A DNA stretch of 64,000 nt from Thiohalobacter thiocyanaticus (GTDB lineage: Bacteria > Pseudomonadota > Gammaproteobacteria > Thiohalobacterales > Thiohalobacteraceae). Positions 39,837 to 49,587 of this stretch are shown here, piece by piece; the stretch's first letter is position 1, and every line of letters starts with the position of its first letter. The DNA lies in assembly GCF_003932505.1 (NCBI RefSeq), contig NZ_QZMU01000001.1, forward strand, positions 1,922,001-1,986,000, written 5' to 3'. The translations under genes were made by a program, and so were the position numbers. The notes under the pieces were generated by a model. The model did not search any database and was not told the origin of the DNA. It saw nothing but the letters and a program-made list of their open reading frames with translations.

Positions 39837-41414
39837 ATGACTACCGCAACCGCACACGAGGCACATGACGATCACGGGCCGGCCCGGGGCCTGTCGCGCT
39901 GGCTGTTCACCACCAACCACAAGGACATCGGCACCCTGTACCTGCTGTTCGCGCTGCTGATGTTCTTCGTCGGCGGCTCCATGGCCATGGCCATCCGCGC
40001 CGAGCTGTTCGAGCCGGGGCTGCAGTTCGTCAACCCGATGTTCTTCAACTCCCTGACCACCATGCATGCGCTGGTGATGATCTTCGGCGCGGTCATGCCG
40101 GCCTTCGTCGGCCTGGCCAACTGGCTGATCCCGATGATGATCGGGGCGCCCGACATGGCGCTGCCGCGCATGAACAACTGGTCCTTCTGGATCCTGCCCT
40201 TCGCCTTCACCCTGCTGCTGTCGACCTTCTTCATGGAGGGCGGCGCGCCGGCCGGGGGCTGGACCATCTATCCGCCGCTGGTACTGCAGACCGGGGACGC
40301 CTTCCCGTTCCTGATCTTCGCCATCCACCTCATGGGTATCTCCTCCATCATGGGCGCGATCAATGTGGTGGTGACCATCCTCAACATGCGCGCCCCCGGC
40401 ATGACCATGATGAAGATGCCGCTGTTCGTCTGGACCTGGCTGATCACGGCCTATCTGCTCATCGCGGTGATGCCGGTACTGGCCGGTGCCGTGACCATGC
40501 TGCTGACCGACAAGTTCTTCGGTACCAGCTTCTTCACCGCGGCCGGCGGCGGCGATCCGGTGATGTTCCAGCACATCTTCTGGTTCTTCGGACATCCCGA
40601 GGTCTATATCATGATCCTGCCGGCCTTCGGCATCGTGTCGCAGATCATCCCGACCTTCGCCCGCAAGCCGCTGTTCGGCTACAGCTCCATGGTGTATGCG
40701 ACCGCATCCATCGCCTTCCTGTCGTTCATCGTGTGGGCCCACCACATGTTCACGGTGGGTATGCCGCTGGCCGGCGAGCTGTTCTTCATGTACGCCACCA
40801 TGCTGATCGCCGTGCCCACGGGCGTGAAGGTATTCAACTGGGTCTCCACCATGTGGCGGGGCTCGATGACCTTCGAGACCCCGATGCTGTTCGCGCTGGG
40901 CTTCGTGGTCATGTTCACCATCGGCGGCTTCTCCGGCCTGATGCTGGCCATCGCGCCGGTGGATTTCCAGTACCATGACACCTACTTCGTGGTGGCGCAC
41001 TTCCACTATGTGCTGGTCACCGGTGCGGTGTTCGCCATCATGGCCGGCGCCTACTACTGGCTGCCCAAGTGGACCGGCAACATGTACAACGAGACGCTGG
41101 GCAAATGGCACTTCTGGCTGTCGACCATCTCGGTGAACGTGCTGTTCTTCCCGCAGCACTTCCTGGGCCTGGCCGGTATGCCGCGCCGCATCCCGGACTA
41201 TTCCATCCAGTTCGCGGAGTTCAACATGATCTCCTCGCTCGGTGGCTTCGCCTTCGGCCTGAGTCAGTTGCTGTTCGTCTACATCGTGTTCAGCACGATC
41301 CGCGGCGGCGCCCGGGCCACCGACGAGGTCTGGGACAACCCGGAGGGACTGGAGTGGACCCTGTCCTCGCCGCCGCCGTACCACAGCTTTACCACCGCGC
41401 CCGAGGTCAAGTGA
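39837..41414 (+). CDS. coxA: Cytochrome c oxidase subunit I
   Basis: Catalytic subunit with heme a, heme a3 and CuB. Twelve helices in 525 residues. The key segments are [19 protein letters not shown] (low-spin heme His), [20 protein letters not shown] (CuB His and cross-linked Tyr), [10 protein letters not shown] and [16 protein letters not shown]. Proton-channel residues of an A-type oxidase are present. It is 24 bases after coxB. Confidence 0.97.
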   Translation: MTTATAHEAHDDHGPARGLSRWLFTTNHKDIGTLYLLFALLMFFVGGSMAMAIRAELFEPGLQFVNPMFFNSLTTMHALVMIFGAVMPAFVGLANWLIPMMIGAPDMALPRMNNWSFWILPFAFTLLLSTFFMEGGAPAGGWTIYPPLVLQTGDAFPFLIFAIHLMGISSIMGAINVVVTILNMRAPGMTMMKMPLFVWTWLITAYLLIAVMPVLAGAVTMLLTDKFFGTSFFTAAGGGDPVMFQHIFWFFGHPEVYIMILPAFGIVSQIIPTFARKPLFGYSSMVYATASIAFLSFIVWAHHMFTVGMPLAGELFFMYATMLIAVPTGVKVFNWVSTMWRGSMTFETPMLFALGFVVMFTIGGFSGLMLAIAPVDFQYHDTYFVVAHFHYVLVTGAVFAIMAGAYYWLPKWTGNMYNETLGKWHFWLSTISVNVLFFPQHFLGLAGMPRRIPDYSIQFAEFNMISSLGGFAFGLSQLLFVYIVFSTIRGGARATDEVWDNPEGLEWTLSSPPPYHSFTTAPEVK

Positions 41415-41469
41415 GGCGGACGCGCCGGCGCGGACAAGTGCCGCGCCGGCGCCATGCCACGAGGTGTAA

Positions 41470-41589
41470 ATGTCGCAGCAGACACCACAGCAGAAACGCA
41501 GCAACATCCGCCTGGCGTTGATCCTGGCCGCGATTGCCGTCGGGATTTTCCTGGTCTTCATCTGGTCGACGGCGGGAGGTGAGTTGTGA
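41470..41589 (+). CDS. 39-residue single-helix protein between coxA and ctaG
   Basis: A small ORF encoding a polar N-terminus MSQQTPQQKRSNIRL, one membrane helix (ALILAAIAVGIFLVFIW) and a short tail. The ATG at 41470 has GAGGT upstream and the TGA stop overlaps the GTG start of ctaG. Small membrane proteins at this place are common in proteobacterial cox loci and probably help assembly or stability. I do not know a named family for it. Confidence 0.65.
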   Translation: MSQQTPQQKRSNIRLALILAAIAVGIFLVFIWSTAGGEL

Positions 41590-42182
41590 ATGCGCCGGAT
41601 CCGCGCCAGCAGGCCACCCGACGTACCCTGCGCCGCATGCTGTTCGTGGCCGTGGGCATGTTCGGCTTCGGCTTTGCCATGGTGCCCTTCTACAATGTGT
41701 TCTGCGACATCACCGGGCTGAACGGCAAGACCGCCTCCGGTCCGACGCAGACGCTGGAGGAACAGCCGGCCGCGACCGACCGCACCGTTACGGTGGAGTT
41801 CATCGCTAATCTCAACCAGGGCATGCCCTGGGAATTCCGGCCCGAGGTGAACAAGATGGAGGTGCAGCCCGGCAAGGCCTACACGGTCCGCTTCTATGCC
41901 CACAATGGAACCGGGCGGGAGGTGGTCGCCCACGCCGTGCCCAGCGTCACGCCGGGGCTGGCCGCGAAGCATTTCCACAAGACCGAGTGCTTCTGTTTCA
42001 CTGAGCAGAAGTTCGGCGCCGACGAGGGGCGCTGGATGCCGGTGCGCTTCATGGTGGATCCGGAACTGTCGGACAAGCACAACGAGCTGACCCTGTCCTA
42101 TACCTTTTTCGATACCGGCGCACGCACCGCGGCCGCGCCAAAGGGGCTGGAGGCGGTGCATCCGGCCACACAGACGAACTGA
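41586..42182 (+). CDS. ctaG: Cytochrome c oxidase assembly protein CtaG/Cox11
   Basis: Copper chaperone inserting CuB into subunit I. One N-terminal membrane helix (FVAVGMFGFGFAMVPFYNVF), then a periplasmic beta domain with VEFIANLNQGMPWEF and the copper-binding CFCF in KTECFCFTEQ. It has 198 residues. GTG start at 41586, overlapping the small upstream gene. Confidence 0.95.
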   Translation: MNAPDPRQQATRRTLRRMLFVAVGMFGFGFAMVPFYNVFCDITGLNGKTASGPTQTLEEQPAATDRTVTVEFIANLNQGMPWEFRPEVNKMEVQPGKAYTVRFYAHNGTGREVVAHAVPSVTPGLAAKHFHKTECFCFTEQKFGADEGRWMPVRFMVDPELSDKHNELTLSYTFFDTGARTAAAPKGLEAVHPATQTN

Positions 42183-42230
42183 TTACCGAGATAAAAAACA
42201 ACTGCTGAATAAACCAAAGAGGATTGAGGT

Positions 42231-43091
42231 ATGACTGAAGCACATGGCGGCTACTATGTCCCCCACGGCAGTCACTGGCCGCTGGTGGGTTCCGTGGGCC
42301 TGACCACCCTGGTGGTCGGATTTGCGATGCACCTCAACGGCTCCGACATGGGGCTGAGCACCATGTTCGCCGGCGTGGCCATTGTGCTGATCATGATGTT
42401 CGGCTGGTTCGGCACCGTGATCCGGGAAAGCGAAGCCCATATGTACAATGACCAGGTCGACAAGTCCTTCCGCTGGGGGATGGGCTGGTTCATCTTCTCC
42501 GAGGTGATGTTCTTCGCCGCCTTCTTCGGCGCTCTGTTCTATGCCCGGATCCTCTCTGTGCCGTGGCTGGGCGGTGAGGATGCCAGCACTCACGCGCTGC
42601 TCTGGCAGGGGTATTCCGCCGCCTGGCCGACCAACGGCCCGGCGGGAATGGGCGGGACCTTCGAGACCGTGGGCGCCTGGGGCATACCCGCCATCAACAC
42701 CCTGATCCTGCTGAGTTCCGGCGTGACCGTGACCTTCGCCCACTGGGCGCTGAAGAAGAACAATCGCGGTCCCCTGGTGGGCTGGCTGTTCGCCACCGTC
42801 GCCCTGGGTTTCCTGTTCATCGGGCTGCAGGCCTACGAGTACGGCCATGCCTACTCCGACCTGAATCTGACCCTGGAGAGCGGCGTCTACGGCTCGACCT
42901 TCTACATGCTGACCGGCTTCCACGGCATGCATGTCACCATCGGCGCCATCATGCTGGCCATCATCATGCTGCGCAGCATCAGGGGGCACTTCTCGCCCGA
43001 CCGCCACTTCGCCTTCGAGGCGGTGGCCTGGTACTGGCACTTCGTTGACGTGGTCTGGCTGGGCCTGTTCATATTCGTCTACTGGCTCTGA
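42231..43091 (+). CDS. coxC: Cytochrome c oxidase subunit III
   Basis: Seven-helix subunit of the aa3-type oxidase, 286 residues. YYVPHGSHWPLVGSVGL at the N-terminus, FRWGMGWFIFSEVMFFAAFF, TFYMLTGFHGMHVTIGAIML and FEAVAWYWHFVDVVWLGLFI are all typical. Last plus-strand gene of the core cluster. Confidence 0.96.
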   Translation: MTEAHGGYYVPHGSHWPLVGSVGLTTLVVGFAMHLNGSDMGLSTMFAGVAIVLIMMFGWFGTVIRESEAHMYNDQVDKSFRWGMGWFIFSEVMFFAAFFGALFYARILSVPWLGGEDASTHALLWQGYSAAWPTNGPAGMGGTFETVGAWGIPAINTLILLSSGVTVTFAHWALKKNNRGPLVGWLFATVALGFLFIGLQAYEYGHAYSDLNLTLESGVYGSTFYMLTGFHGMHVTIGAIMLAIIMLRSIRGHFSPDRHFAFEAVAWYWHFVDVVWLGLFIFVYWL

Positions 43092-43111
43092 CGCGCCTGA
43101 TCAGATAATGG

Positions 43112-43170
43112 CCACGGAATCACACGGAAAAATATATTGATGTGTTCTCTTGTTCCGTGTGCTTCCGTGG
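43112..43170. repeat. Palindrome behind coxC, CCACGGAA family
   Basis: CCACGGAATCACACGGAA (43112-43129) pairs with TTCCGTGTGCTTCCGTGG (43153-43170) at 17 of 18 positions. It lies between convergent coxC and the DUF2909 gene and probably ends both transcripts. Confidence 0.72.
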
Positions 43171-43175
43171 CTGTT

Positions 43176-43439
43176 TCAGGGCCGGTTGCCAGTGGCCGGC
43201 GCATTGCCCTCCGTCGGCTGCGCAGGCGGGTGCGGATAGACGCCATGAGGCTGCAGCACCCCGGTGGCGTAGCCCAGCATCAGCAGCAGGAACAGGGTCA
43301 CGGACAGGCCGATGCGCCAGGTCAGCGCCTTGACGGTGCGGTCCGAGTCGCCCTTGTCCTTGATGAGAAAGATGAGGCCGCTGGCCAGGCTGCCGAGGAT
43401 GACGAGCAGCACCAGCACAATGAACAGTTTTGGAAGCAT
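43176..43439 (-). CDS. Twin transmembrane protein, DUF2909 family
   Basis: An 87-residue protein of two membrane helices (LFIVLVLLVILGSLASGLIF and IGLSVTLFLLLMLGYATGVL) joined by a charged loop KDKGDSDRTVKALTWR. This is the small DUF2909 protein often found opposite surf1 in gammaproteobacterial oxidase loci. Start ATG at 43439. It is transcribed away from the SURF1 gene. Confidence 0.8.
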   Translation of the reverse strand: MLPKLFIVLVLLVILGSLASGLIFLIKDKGDSDRTVKALTWRIGLSVTLFLLLMLGYATGVLQPHGVYPHPPAQPTEGNAPATGNRP

Positions 43440-43546
43440 GGAATGAAAGCGCCCTGTATAGCCGGGTTTGATGTGAGCCAGGCCGTCGGCGCGCGGGCGC
43501 ACCGGCGGGGCGGGTCAGTATACACGCCGGTGCGCGGACGGGGCGA

Positions 43547-44296
43547 GTGAGGGCGGGGCGCCGCGCACTCCGCCCCGGCCTGTGGCCCAGCCTGATCGTC
43601 GCCGCCCTGCTGATGCTCCTGATCGGGCTGGGCTTCTGGCAGCTGGACCGGGCCGAACAGAAGCGGGTCCTGCTGGAAGAGTACGAGAACCGACCGCTGC
43701 AGGCGGCAATCCGCCTCGATGCGGATCTGGAGCCCCGGCCGGAGCTGCGATACCGCCAGGCCTGGGTGCGCGGCAGTTATGATCCGGCCCGCCAGTTTCT
43801 GCTGGACAACCGGGTCCATCAGGGCCGGGCCGGTTACCATGTGCTGACCCCGCTGCGTCTGGCGCACAGTGACGCGGTGGTGCTGGTCAACCGGGGCTGG
43901 GTGCCGCAGGGCCGCACCCGCGCCGACCTGCCGCCGTTGCCAGTGGAGAGCGAAGGCGTGATCACGGTGGAAGGGATGATCGATTTCCCGCCCGCCGACC
44001 CCTTCAGTCTCGGTGAGGGCGAGGCGCGCGCGCCGGGCTGGCCCAAGGTGCTGCAGCAGATCGATTTCGAGCTGCAGCCCCGGCAGCTGGATGCGCACCT
44101 GCTGCCGTTGGTGCTGCTGCTCGGCCCGGACCAGCCCGACGGTTTCGTCCGCCGCTGGGCGCCGATTCCGGAGCAGTTCGGTCCGGCGCGGCACGTGGGC
44201 TATGCCGTGCAGTGGTTCGCCCTGGCCCTGGCGCTGGTGATTCTGTTCTACTGGGCCGTACGGCGGCCCGCCGATGACGAGACAGACAGAGAATGA
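43547..44296 (+). CDS. SURF1 family cytochrome oxidase assembly protein
   Basis: Helps insert heme a into subunit I. Two membrane helices at the ends (about 13-32 and 222-240) enclose a periplasmic domain with GFWQLDRAEQKRVLLEEYEN, GRAGYHVLTPLRL and VLVNRGWVPQG. It has 249 residues. GTG start at 43547. It overlaps the next gene by 4 bases. Confidence 0.92.
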   Translation: MRAGRRALRPGLWPSLIVAALLMLLIGLGFWQLDRAEQKRVLLEEYENRPLQAAIRLDADLEPRPELRYRQAWVRGSYDPARQFLLDNRVHQGRAGYHVLTPLRLAHSDAVVLVNRGWVPQGRTRADLPPLPVESEGVITVEGMIDFPPADPFSLGEGEARAPGWPKVLQQIDFELQPRQLDAHLLPLVLLLGPDQPDGFVRRWAPIPEQFGPARHVGYAVQWFALALALVILFYWAVRRPADDETDRE

Positions 44297-44920
44297 GTGG
44301 TGTGATGGAGTCCGGAGCAATGACGAACAATCCCGCGGATGCGGCCTCCCCGCGGCGTGGCCGCCTGGTGCTGGTGTTGGTCTTTGCCTTTTTCGCCCTG
44401 CCCCTGGCAGTGGCCTGGGTGATGAATTTCGCCGGCGGCTGGGTGCCGAAGGCCTCGGCCAATCACGGCACCCTGATCCAGCCGGTGCGCCCGGTCGAAC
44501 TGCAGGGCCTGGTGGCGCCTGGACGGGCGGGCCTTCGACCCGGCGCCGCTGGCCGAGGACTGGACCCTGGTCTATCTGCATCGGGGCGCCTGTGACGAGG
44601 CCTGCTACGACACCCTGTACAAGCTGCGCCAGGTGCGGCTGGCGCAGGGCAAGAACATCGATCGGGTCCAGCGGCTGCTGCTGCTGGCCGAACCGGCCGC
44701 CCCGGACTGGGTGCGCGAGGCGCAGGGGCATTATCCGGGCCTGCTCATTGCGCGGCCGGCGCAGGCGGGTGCGGCTGCACTGGAACCCTTTCCCGCGGCC
44801 GGGCGGGTGTATCTGATCGACCCGCTGGGGCAGCTGATGATGGAATACCCGCTGCAGGCCGATCCGAAGGGCATGATCAAGGATCTCGAGCGGCTGCTGC
44901 GTATATCCTACGTGGGCTGA
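44293..44920 (+). CDS. Thioredoxin-fold oxidase biogenesis protein, SCO-like (frameshifted here)
   Basis: A membrane-anchored protein (helix LVLVLVFAFFALPLAVAWVM) with a periplasmic thioredoxin-like fold, the usual partner between surf1 and the heme A genes. The first frame becomes nonsense after VRPVELQGLVA. Removing one C at 44518-44519 gives LDGRAFDPAPLAEDWTLVYL and then HRGACDEACYDTLYKL, where CxxxC could bind copper. The frame then runs to 44920 (GMIKDLERLLRISYVG). Confidence 0.8.
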
Positions 44921-44956
44921 GCGGGGCACCGGGACAACCGAAAGGGGGAGACAAGC

Positions 44957-45883
44957 GTGGCAAACGTCAATGTGCTGACAAGCCTGCAGGCCGAAGGGGC
45001 GGCCTGGCGCGACTATCTGGGGCTGTGCAAGCTCAAGGTCGTGGCGCTGATCGTGTTCACCGCGGTGGTGGGAATGTTCATGGCCACGCCCGGCCTGGTG
45101 CCGCTGGACGCCCTGGTCTTCGGCAGCCTTGGCATCGGCATGGCCGCGGCCTCGGCAGCCGCGCTCAACCACCTGGTTGATCACAAGGTCGATGCCTGCA
45201 TGGCGCGCACCCAGAACCGGCCGCTGCCCACCGGGCACCTCAATCCCCGCAACTGCCTGTACTTCGCGCTGGCCCTGGGCAGTGCCGGCCTGGCCATGCT
45301 GTGGCTGCTGGTCAATCCCCTGACCGCGGTGCTGACCTTCCTGTCGCTGATCGGTTATGCGGTGATCTATACCCTGTATCTCAAGCGGGCCACGCCACAG
45401 AACATCGTCATTGGCGGGGCCGCCGGCGCCGCGCCGCCGGTGCTGGGCTGGACCGCGGTAACCGGTCAGGTCGACCCGCATGCGCTGCTGCTGTTCCTTA
45501 TCGTGTTCGTCTGGACCCCGCCGCACTTCTGGGCCCTGGCCATCCACCGCCGCAGCGAATATGCCAAGGTGAACATCCCCATGCTGCCGGTCACGCACGG
45601 CGTGGATTTCACCCGGGTGCAGGTGCTGCTCTACACCGTGTTGCTGGTGGCGGTGAGCGTACTGCCCTACGCCACTCACATGAGCGGCCTGCTGTACCTG
45701 ACCGGGGCCCTGGGCCTGGGCGGCGGCTTCCTCTACCACGCCCTGCGGCTGATGCGCACCGACGCCGCCGCCATGCCGGCCTTCGGTTACTCCATCCTCT
45801 ATCTCATGGGTATTTTCGCCCTGCTGCTGCTCGACCACCACCTGCCGGGCCTGTGGCTGACCCTGAACGGCCTCGCCGGCTGA
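44957..45883 (+). CDS. ctaB: Protoheme IX farnesyltransferase (heme O synthase)
   Basis: Makes heme O from heme B and farnesyl diphosphate. Asp-rich motif [20 protein letters not shown] and [20 protein letters not shown], then [20 protein letters not shown], are diagnostic. It has nine helices in 308 residues. GTG start at 44957. The expected neighbour ctaA (heme A synthase) is missing between this gene and the SCO-like gene. Confidence 0.96.
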   Translation: MANVNVLTSLQAEGAAWRDYLGLCKLKVVALIVFTAVVGMFMATPGLVPLDALVFGSLGIGMAAASAAALNHLVDHKVDACMARTQNRPLPTGHLNPRNCLYFALALGSAGLAMLWLLVNPLTAVLTFLSLIGYAVIYTLYLKRATPQNIVIGGAAGAAPPVLGWTAVTGQVDPHALLLFLIVFVWTPPHFWALAIHRRSEYAKVNIPMLPVTHGVDFTRVQVLLYTVLLVAVSVLPYATHMSGLLYLTGALGLGGGFLYHALRLMRTDAAAMPAFGYSILYLMGIFALLLLDHHLPGLWLTLNGLAG

Positions 45884-46175
45884 AGCGAACCCCGCCGGGA
45901 GCGGAGCGTTGACCACCTCCCCGGCAGGGTCGCCCGGGCGCTGCCGCCGGTCGGGGGAATAAGCCGGGCGTGCCTGGCGTCCTTCAAGCGGCCCCGAACT
46001 CGATTTTTCCGGAATCCGTCCGATACTTCAGCCTGTCGTCCTGCACCAGCGCAGGGCGCAGGTCAGGCAAATCCCGTACGAATCTTGCGTCCGGGATTGG
46101 CGTCATATTAGAATGTCCTGATATTTTCCCCGGGCACGGGCCCTCGAAATTCAACAGGCAGCAACGAGGCGAGTC
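45884..46175. other. Gap between the aa3-type and cbb3 oxidase loci
   Basis: 292 bases without a convincing gene. I looked for an FNR/ANR box (TTGAT-N4-ATCAA), often found before ccoN, and see none. A short AT-rich patch (CATATTAGAATG, about 46106-46117) may hold the ccoN promoter. Confidence 0.35.
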
Positions 46176-47636
46176 ATGGCGCAGAGTGCAGCAGTGGGTA
46201 CGCAGCAGCAGTATAACTATGCGATAATCAAGAAGTTCTCCATCATGGCCCTGGTCTGGGGCGTGCTGGGCATGGCTGCCGGTCTGTATGCCGCGCTGGA
46301 GCTGGCCTACCCTTTCCTGAATTTCAATATCCCCGAGATCACCTTCGGCCGTCTGCGCCCGGTGCACACCACCCTGGTGATCTTCGGCTTCGGCGGCAGC
46401 GCCCTGTTCGCGACTTCCTATTATGTCGTGCAGCGTACCTGTCAGGCACGCCTGTACGGCGAGGGGCTTGCCAACTTCACCTTCTGGGGCTGGCAGCTGT
46501 CGGTCGGCCTGGGTGCGCTCAGCTACATGTTCGGCATCACCCAGTCGCGTGAATACGCCGAGTTCGAATGGCCCATCGATATCCTGATCACCCTGACCTG
46601 GGTGGCCTATTTCTGGGTCTATGTGCAGACCCTGCGCGCGCGCTCCCAGCCGCACATCTACGTGGCCAACTGGTTCTACATCTCCTTCATCCTGGCTACC
46701 GCCATCCTGCATATCTTCAACAACCTGGCGATCCCGGTGAATCTGTTCAGCCTCAAGTCCTACTCGCTGTTCTCCGGCGTGCAGGACGCCATGACCCAGT
46801 GGTGGTACGGCCACAACGCCGTGGGCTTCTTCCTGACCGCCGCCTTCCTCGGCATGATGTACTACTTCGTGCCCAAGCAGGCCGGACGGCCCGTGTATTC
46901 CTACCGGCTGTCCATCATCCATTTCTGGGCGCTGGCCTTCCTGTACATGTGGGTGGGCGCGCACCACCTGCACTGGACCGCGCTGCCGGACTGGACCTCT
47001 ACCCTGGCGGCGACCTTCTCCGTCATGCTGCTGCTGCCATCCTGGGGCGGCATGATCAACGGCATCATGACTCTGTCCGGCGCCTGGCACAAACTGCGCA
47101 CCGATCCGATCATGCTGTTCATGATCACCGCGCTGTCCTTCTACGGCATGTCGACCTTCGAGGGTCCGCTGATGTCGCTGAAGAGCGTGAACGCCCTGTC
47201 GCACTACACCGACTGGACCATCGGCCACGTGCACTCCGGCGCGCTCGGCTGGGTGGCGCTGATCTCCTTCGGTTCGCTCTACCACATGGTGCCGCGTCTG
47301 TATGACACCAAACTCTGGAGCCTGCGCCTGGTCTATGCGCATTTCTTCCTGGCCACCATCGGCATTGTGCTCTACATCACCGCCATGTGGGTGGCCGGCA
47401 TCGGGCAGGGCCTGCTGCTGCGTGCCTTCGACGATCAGTTCGGCACCCTGGCCTATACCTTCATCGAGACGGTGACCTTCCTGCACAAGCCCTATGTGGT
47501 GCGTGCCCTGGGCGGTGCCTTCTTCGTGAGCGGTATTGTTCTGATGGCCATCAATATCGCCATGACCATTCGTCAGGCGAAGGTCGAGCAGGCCGCCATC
47601 GAAGCCAAGATCGCGTCCAAGATGGCGCGCGCCTGA
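46176..47636 (+). CDS. ccoN: cbb3-type cytochrome c oxidase subunit I
   Basis: Catalytic subunit of the high-affinity oxidase, binding hemes b, b3 and CuB. It has 486 residues and about twelve helices. [20 protein letters not shown] holds the low-spin heme His, [20 protein letters not shown] and [16 protein letters not shown] the CuB ligands, and [20 protein letters not shown] is typical of CcoN. Confidence 0.97.
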   Translation: MAQSAAVGTQQQYNYAIIKKFSIMALVWGVLGMAAGLYAALELAYPFLNFNIPEITFGRLRPVHTTLVIFGFGGSALFATSYYVVQRTCQARLYGEGLANFTFWGWQLSVGLGALSYMFGITQSREYAEFEWPIDILITLTWVAYFWVYVQTLRARSQPHIYVANWFYISFILATAILHIFNNLAIPVNLFSLKSYSLFSGVQDAMTQWWYGHNAVGFFLTAAFLGMMYYFVPKQAGRPVYSYRLSIIHFWALAFLYMWVGAHHLHWTALPDWTSTLAATFSVMLLLPSWGGMINGIMTLSGAWHKLRTDPIMLFMITALSFYGMSTFEGPLMSLKSVNALSHYTDWTIGHVHSGALGWVALISFGSLYHMVPRLYDTKLWSLRLVYAHFFLATIGIVLYITAMWVAGIGQGLLLRAFDDQFGTLAYTFIETVTFLHKPYVVRALGGAFFVSGIVLMAINIAMTIRQAKVEQAAIEAKIASKMARA

Positions 47637-47655
47637 ACAGCGGAGTCTTTGAATC

Positions 47656-48399
47656 ATGAGTTTCTTCAAACACGAAAGCATCGAGATCAACGCCGGCCTG
47701 CTGATCGCCCTGACCATGGTGGTGATCAGTATCGGCGGCCTGGTGGAGATCGTGCCGCTGTTCTACATCAAGGACACCATCGAGAAGGTCGAGGGCGTAC
47801 GCCCCTACTCGCCGCTGGAGCTACGCGGCCGCGACATCTATCAGCGCGAGGGCTGTTATCTGTGCCATTCACAGATGATCCGTCCCTTCCGTGATGAAAT
47901 GCTGCGCTACGGCCACTATTCCCTGGCGGCGGAGTCCCAGTATGACCATCCCTTCCAGTGGGGTTCCAAGCGCACCGGGCCGGATCTGGCGCGCGTGGGC
48001 GGCAAATACTCCAACGAGTGGCATGTGGCGCACATGATCAATCCGCGTGACGTGGTGCCCGAATCCATCATGCCCAGCTATCCCTGGTTGATGGAGAACG
48101 AGCTGCAGTATGCCGATGTGGCCGACCGCATGCGGGCGCTGAAGAAGGCCGGCGTGCCTTACTCCGAGACCCGGGAAGAGTATCAGGCCAATGTCGAGAA
48201 GTTCGGCCAGGAGGCGGCAGACAAGCTGAATATCCTCGCCGCTGAGCAGTATCTCGTCGCCGAGGCCCAGGCCGGGAACTTCGATGGCGACCGCTCGCGC
48301 CTGACCGAAATGGATGCGCTGGTCGCCTACCTGCAGGTACTCGGTACCATGGTCGATTTCAGTCAGTACGAGGAAGGCCACTTCGTCGAGTTCCGCTGA
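47656..48399 (+). CDS. ccoO: cbb3-type oxidase monoheme subunit II
   Basis: Membrane-anchored cytochrome c of 247 residues. One N-terminal helix ([17 protein letters not shown]), heme motif [12 protein letters not shown], then [20 protein letters not shown] and MPSYPWL with the axial Met. It follows ccoN by 19 bases. Confidence 0.96.
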   Translation: MSFFKHESIEINAGLLIALTMVVISIGGLVEIVPLFYIKDTIEKVEGVRPYSPLELRGRDIYQREGCYLCHSQMIRPFRDEMLRYGHYSLAAESQYDHPFQWGSKRTGPDLARVGGKYSNEWHVAHMINPRDVVPESIMPSYPWLMENELQYADVADRMRALKKAGVPYSETREEYQANVEKFGQEAADKLNILAAEQYLVAEAQAGNFDGDRSRLTEMDALVAYLQVLGTMVDFSQYEEGHFVEFR

Positions 48400-48431
48400 G
48401 CCGGTGATGGTTGCGGAGGGAGTGAACTGAT

Positions 48432-48635
48432 ATGTCGGATCTGCTGCGTTGGATCGGTCAGTTCGAGAACAGCAAGATCGTCGCCTTGCTGATCTTCTTC
48501 GTGACCTTCTGCGCCATCATTATTTACGTGTTCACCGGCAAGCGGCGCAAGCAGCGGCTGGAATCCTACAAGTACATCCCGTTTGAGGACGAAGAAGCGT
48601 CGCAGACGCAGCGCAAGGTAGATAAAGATGAGTGA
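48432..48635 (+). CDS. ccoQ: cbb3-type oxidase small subunit CcoQ/FixQ
   Basis: A 67-residue single-helix protein (IVALLIFFVTFCAIIIYVF) with a basic then acidic tail (GKRRKQRLESYKYIPFEDE), which stabilises the complex. It overlaps ccoP by 8 bases. Confidence 0.9.
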   Translation: MSDLLRWIGQFENSKIVALLIFFVTFCAIIIYVFTGKRRKQRLESYKYIPFEDEEASQTQRKVDKDE

Positions 48636-49551
48636 AGCGAACAAGCAGCAAGGCGCGGTCCAGACCACCGGCCATTCCTGGGACGGCGATCTGCAGGAGT
48701 TCAACAACCCGCTGCCGACCTGGTGGCTGTGGGGCTTTTACCTGACGGTGGTATTCGCCGTGATCTACTGGGTGATTTATCCGGCCTGGCCGGTGGGCGA
48801 AACCTACACCAGGGGTGTGGCCAATACCATCACCTATACCGTCGACGGCGAGGAGCGCACCACGCACTGGAATACCCGGGCGCTGCTGATGAAGGAGATG
48901 CAGAGCGGCAAGAGCGCGCAGAAGATGCAGGCCTACATGGAGCAGGTCGCCGCCGCCAGCTACGAGGACATCCTGGCCGACGAGGAGATGCTCGCCTTCA
49001 CCCGCGCGGTGGCCAAGGGCATGTTCGGCGACAATTGCGCGGCCTGCCATGGCTCCGGCGGAGCCGGCGTGATGGGGCTGTTCCCCAATCTGGTCGATGA
49101 CGCCTGGCTGTGGGGCGGCACGGTCGAGCAGATCGAGCAGACCCTGACTGAGGGCCGTCACGGCTTCATGCCTGCCTTCGGCCGCAGCCTGGACGACGGC
49201 CAGATCAATGCCGTGGCCCATTATGTGCTGAGCCTGTCCGATCATGAGGTCGATGATGACATGGCCCAGCGCGGCATGCAGATCTTCAACGGCAGGGAAG
49301 GCGGCTGCTTCTATTGCCATACCAGTGAAGGTACCGGCCTGGAGTCCCAGGGCGCGGCCAACCTGACAGACAGCATCTGGACCGTGGCCGATGTACCCGG
49401 CCAGGACAGCCTCGATGGTAAGCTCAATGAGGTCAAACGTGTGGTCGAGAACGGCATCGAGCGCGTGATGCCGGCCTGGGAGGGTCGCCTCAGTGACAAC
49501 GAGATCAAGCTGCTGACCGTCTACGTGCACGAACTCGGCGGAGGGCAGTAA
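48628..49551 (+). CDS. ccoP: cbb3-type oxidase diheme subunit III
   Basis: Electron-entry subunit of 307 residues. One N-terminal helix (WWLWGFYLTVVFAVIYWVIY) and two heme motifs, CAACHGSGGAGVMGLFPNL and CFYCHTSEGTG. HSWDGDLQEFNNPLPTWWL at the N-terminus is characteristic of CcoP. Confidence 0.96.
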   Translation: MSEANKQQGAVQTTGHSWDGDLQEFNNPLPTWWLWGFYLTVVFAVIYWVIYPAWPVGETYTRGVANTITYTVDGEERTTHWNTRALLMKEMQSGKSAQKMQAYMEQVAAASYEDILADEEMLAFTRAVAKGMFGDNCAACHGSGGAGVMGLFPNLVDDAWLWGGTVEQIEQTLTEGRHGFMPAFGRSLDDGQINAVAHYVLSLSDHEVDDDMAQRGMQIFNGREGGCFYCHTSEGTGLESQGAANLTDSIWTVADVPGQDSLDGKLNEVKRVVENGIERVMPAWEGRLSDNEIKLLTVYVHELGGGQ

Positions 49552-49587
49552 CTCTCAATGATGAAGACGGGGGCCGGCGGGTGGTGA

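Noticed and set aside
38643..42161. 1172-residue open frame on the minus strand opposite coxB-coxA-ctaG
   Set aside because: Antisense shadow of strongly conserved oxidase genes. GC-rich third positions keep the frame open, and its His/Gln/Asp-rich translation has no domain.
43322..45916. 864-residue minus-strand frame opposite surf1 to ctaB
   Set aside because: Same kind of shadow, with low-complexity translation while the plus strand holds recognisable proteins.
45884..46175. Possible FNR/ANR box before ccoN
   Set aside because: No TTGAT-N4-ATCAA-like sequence was found in the gap.
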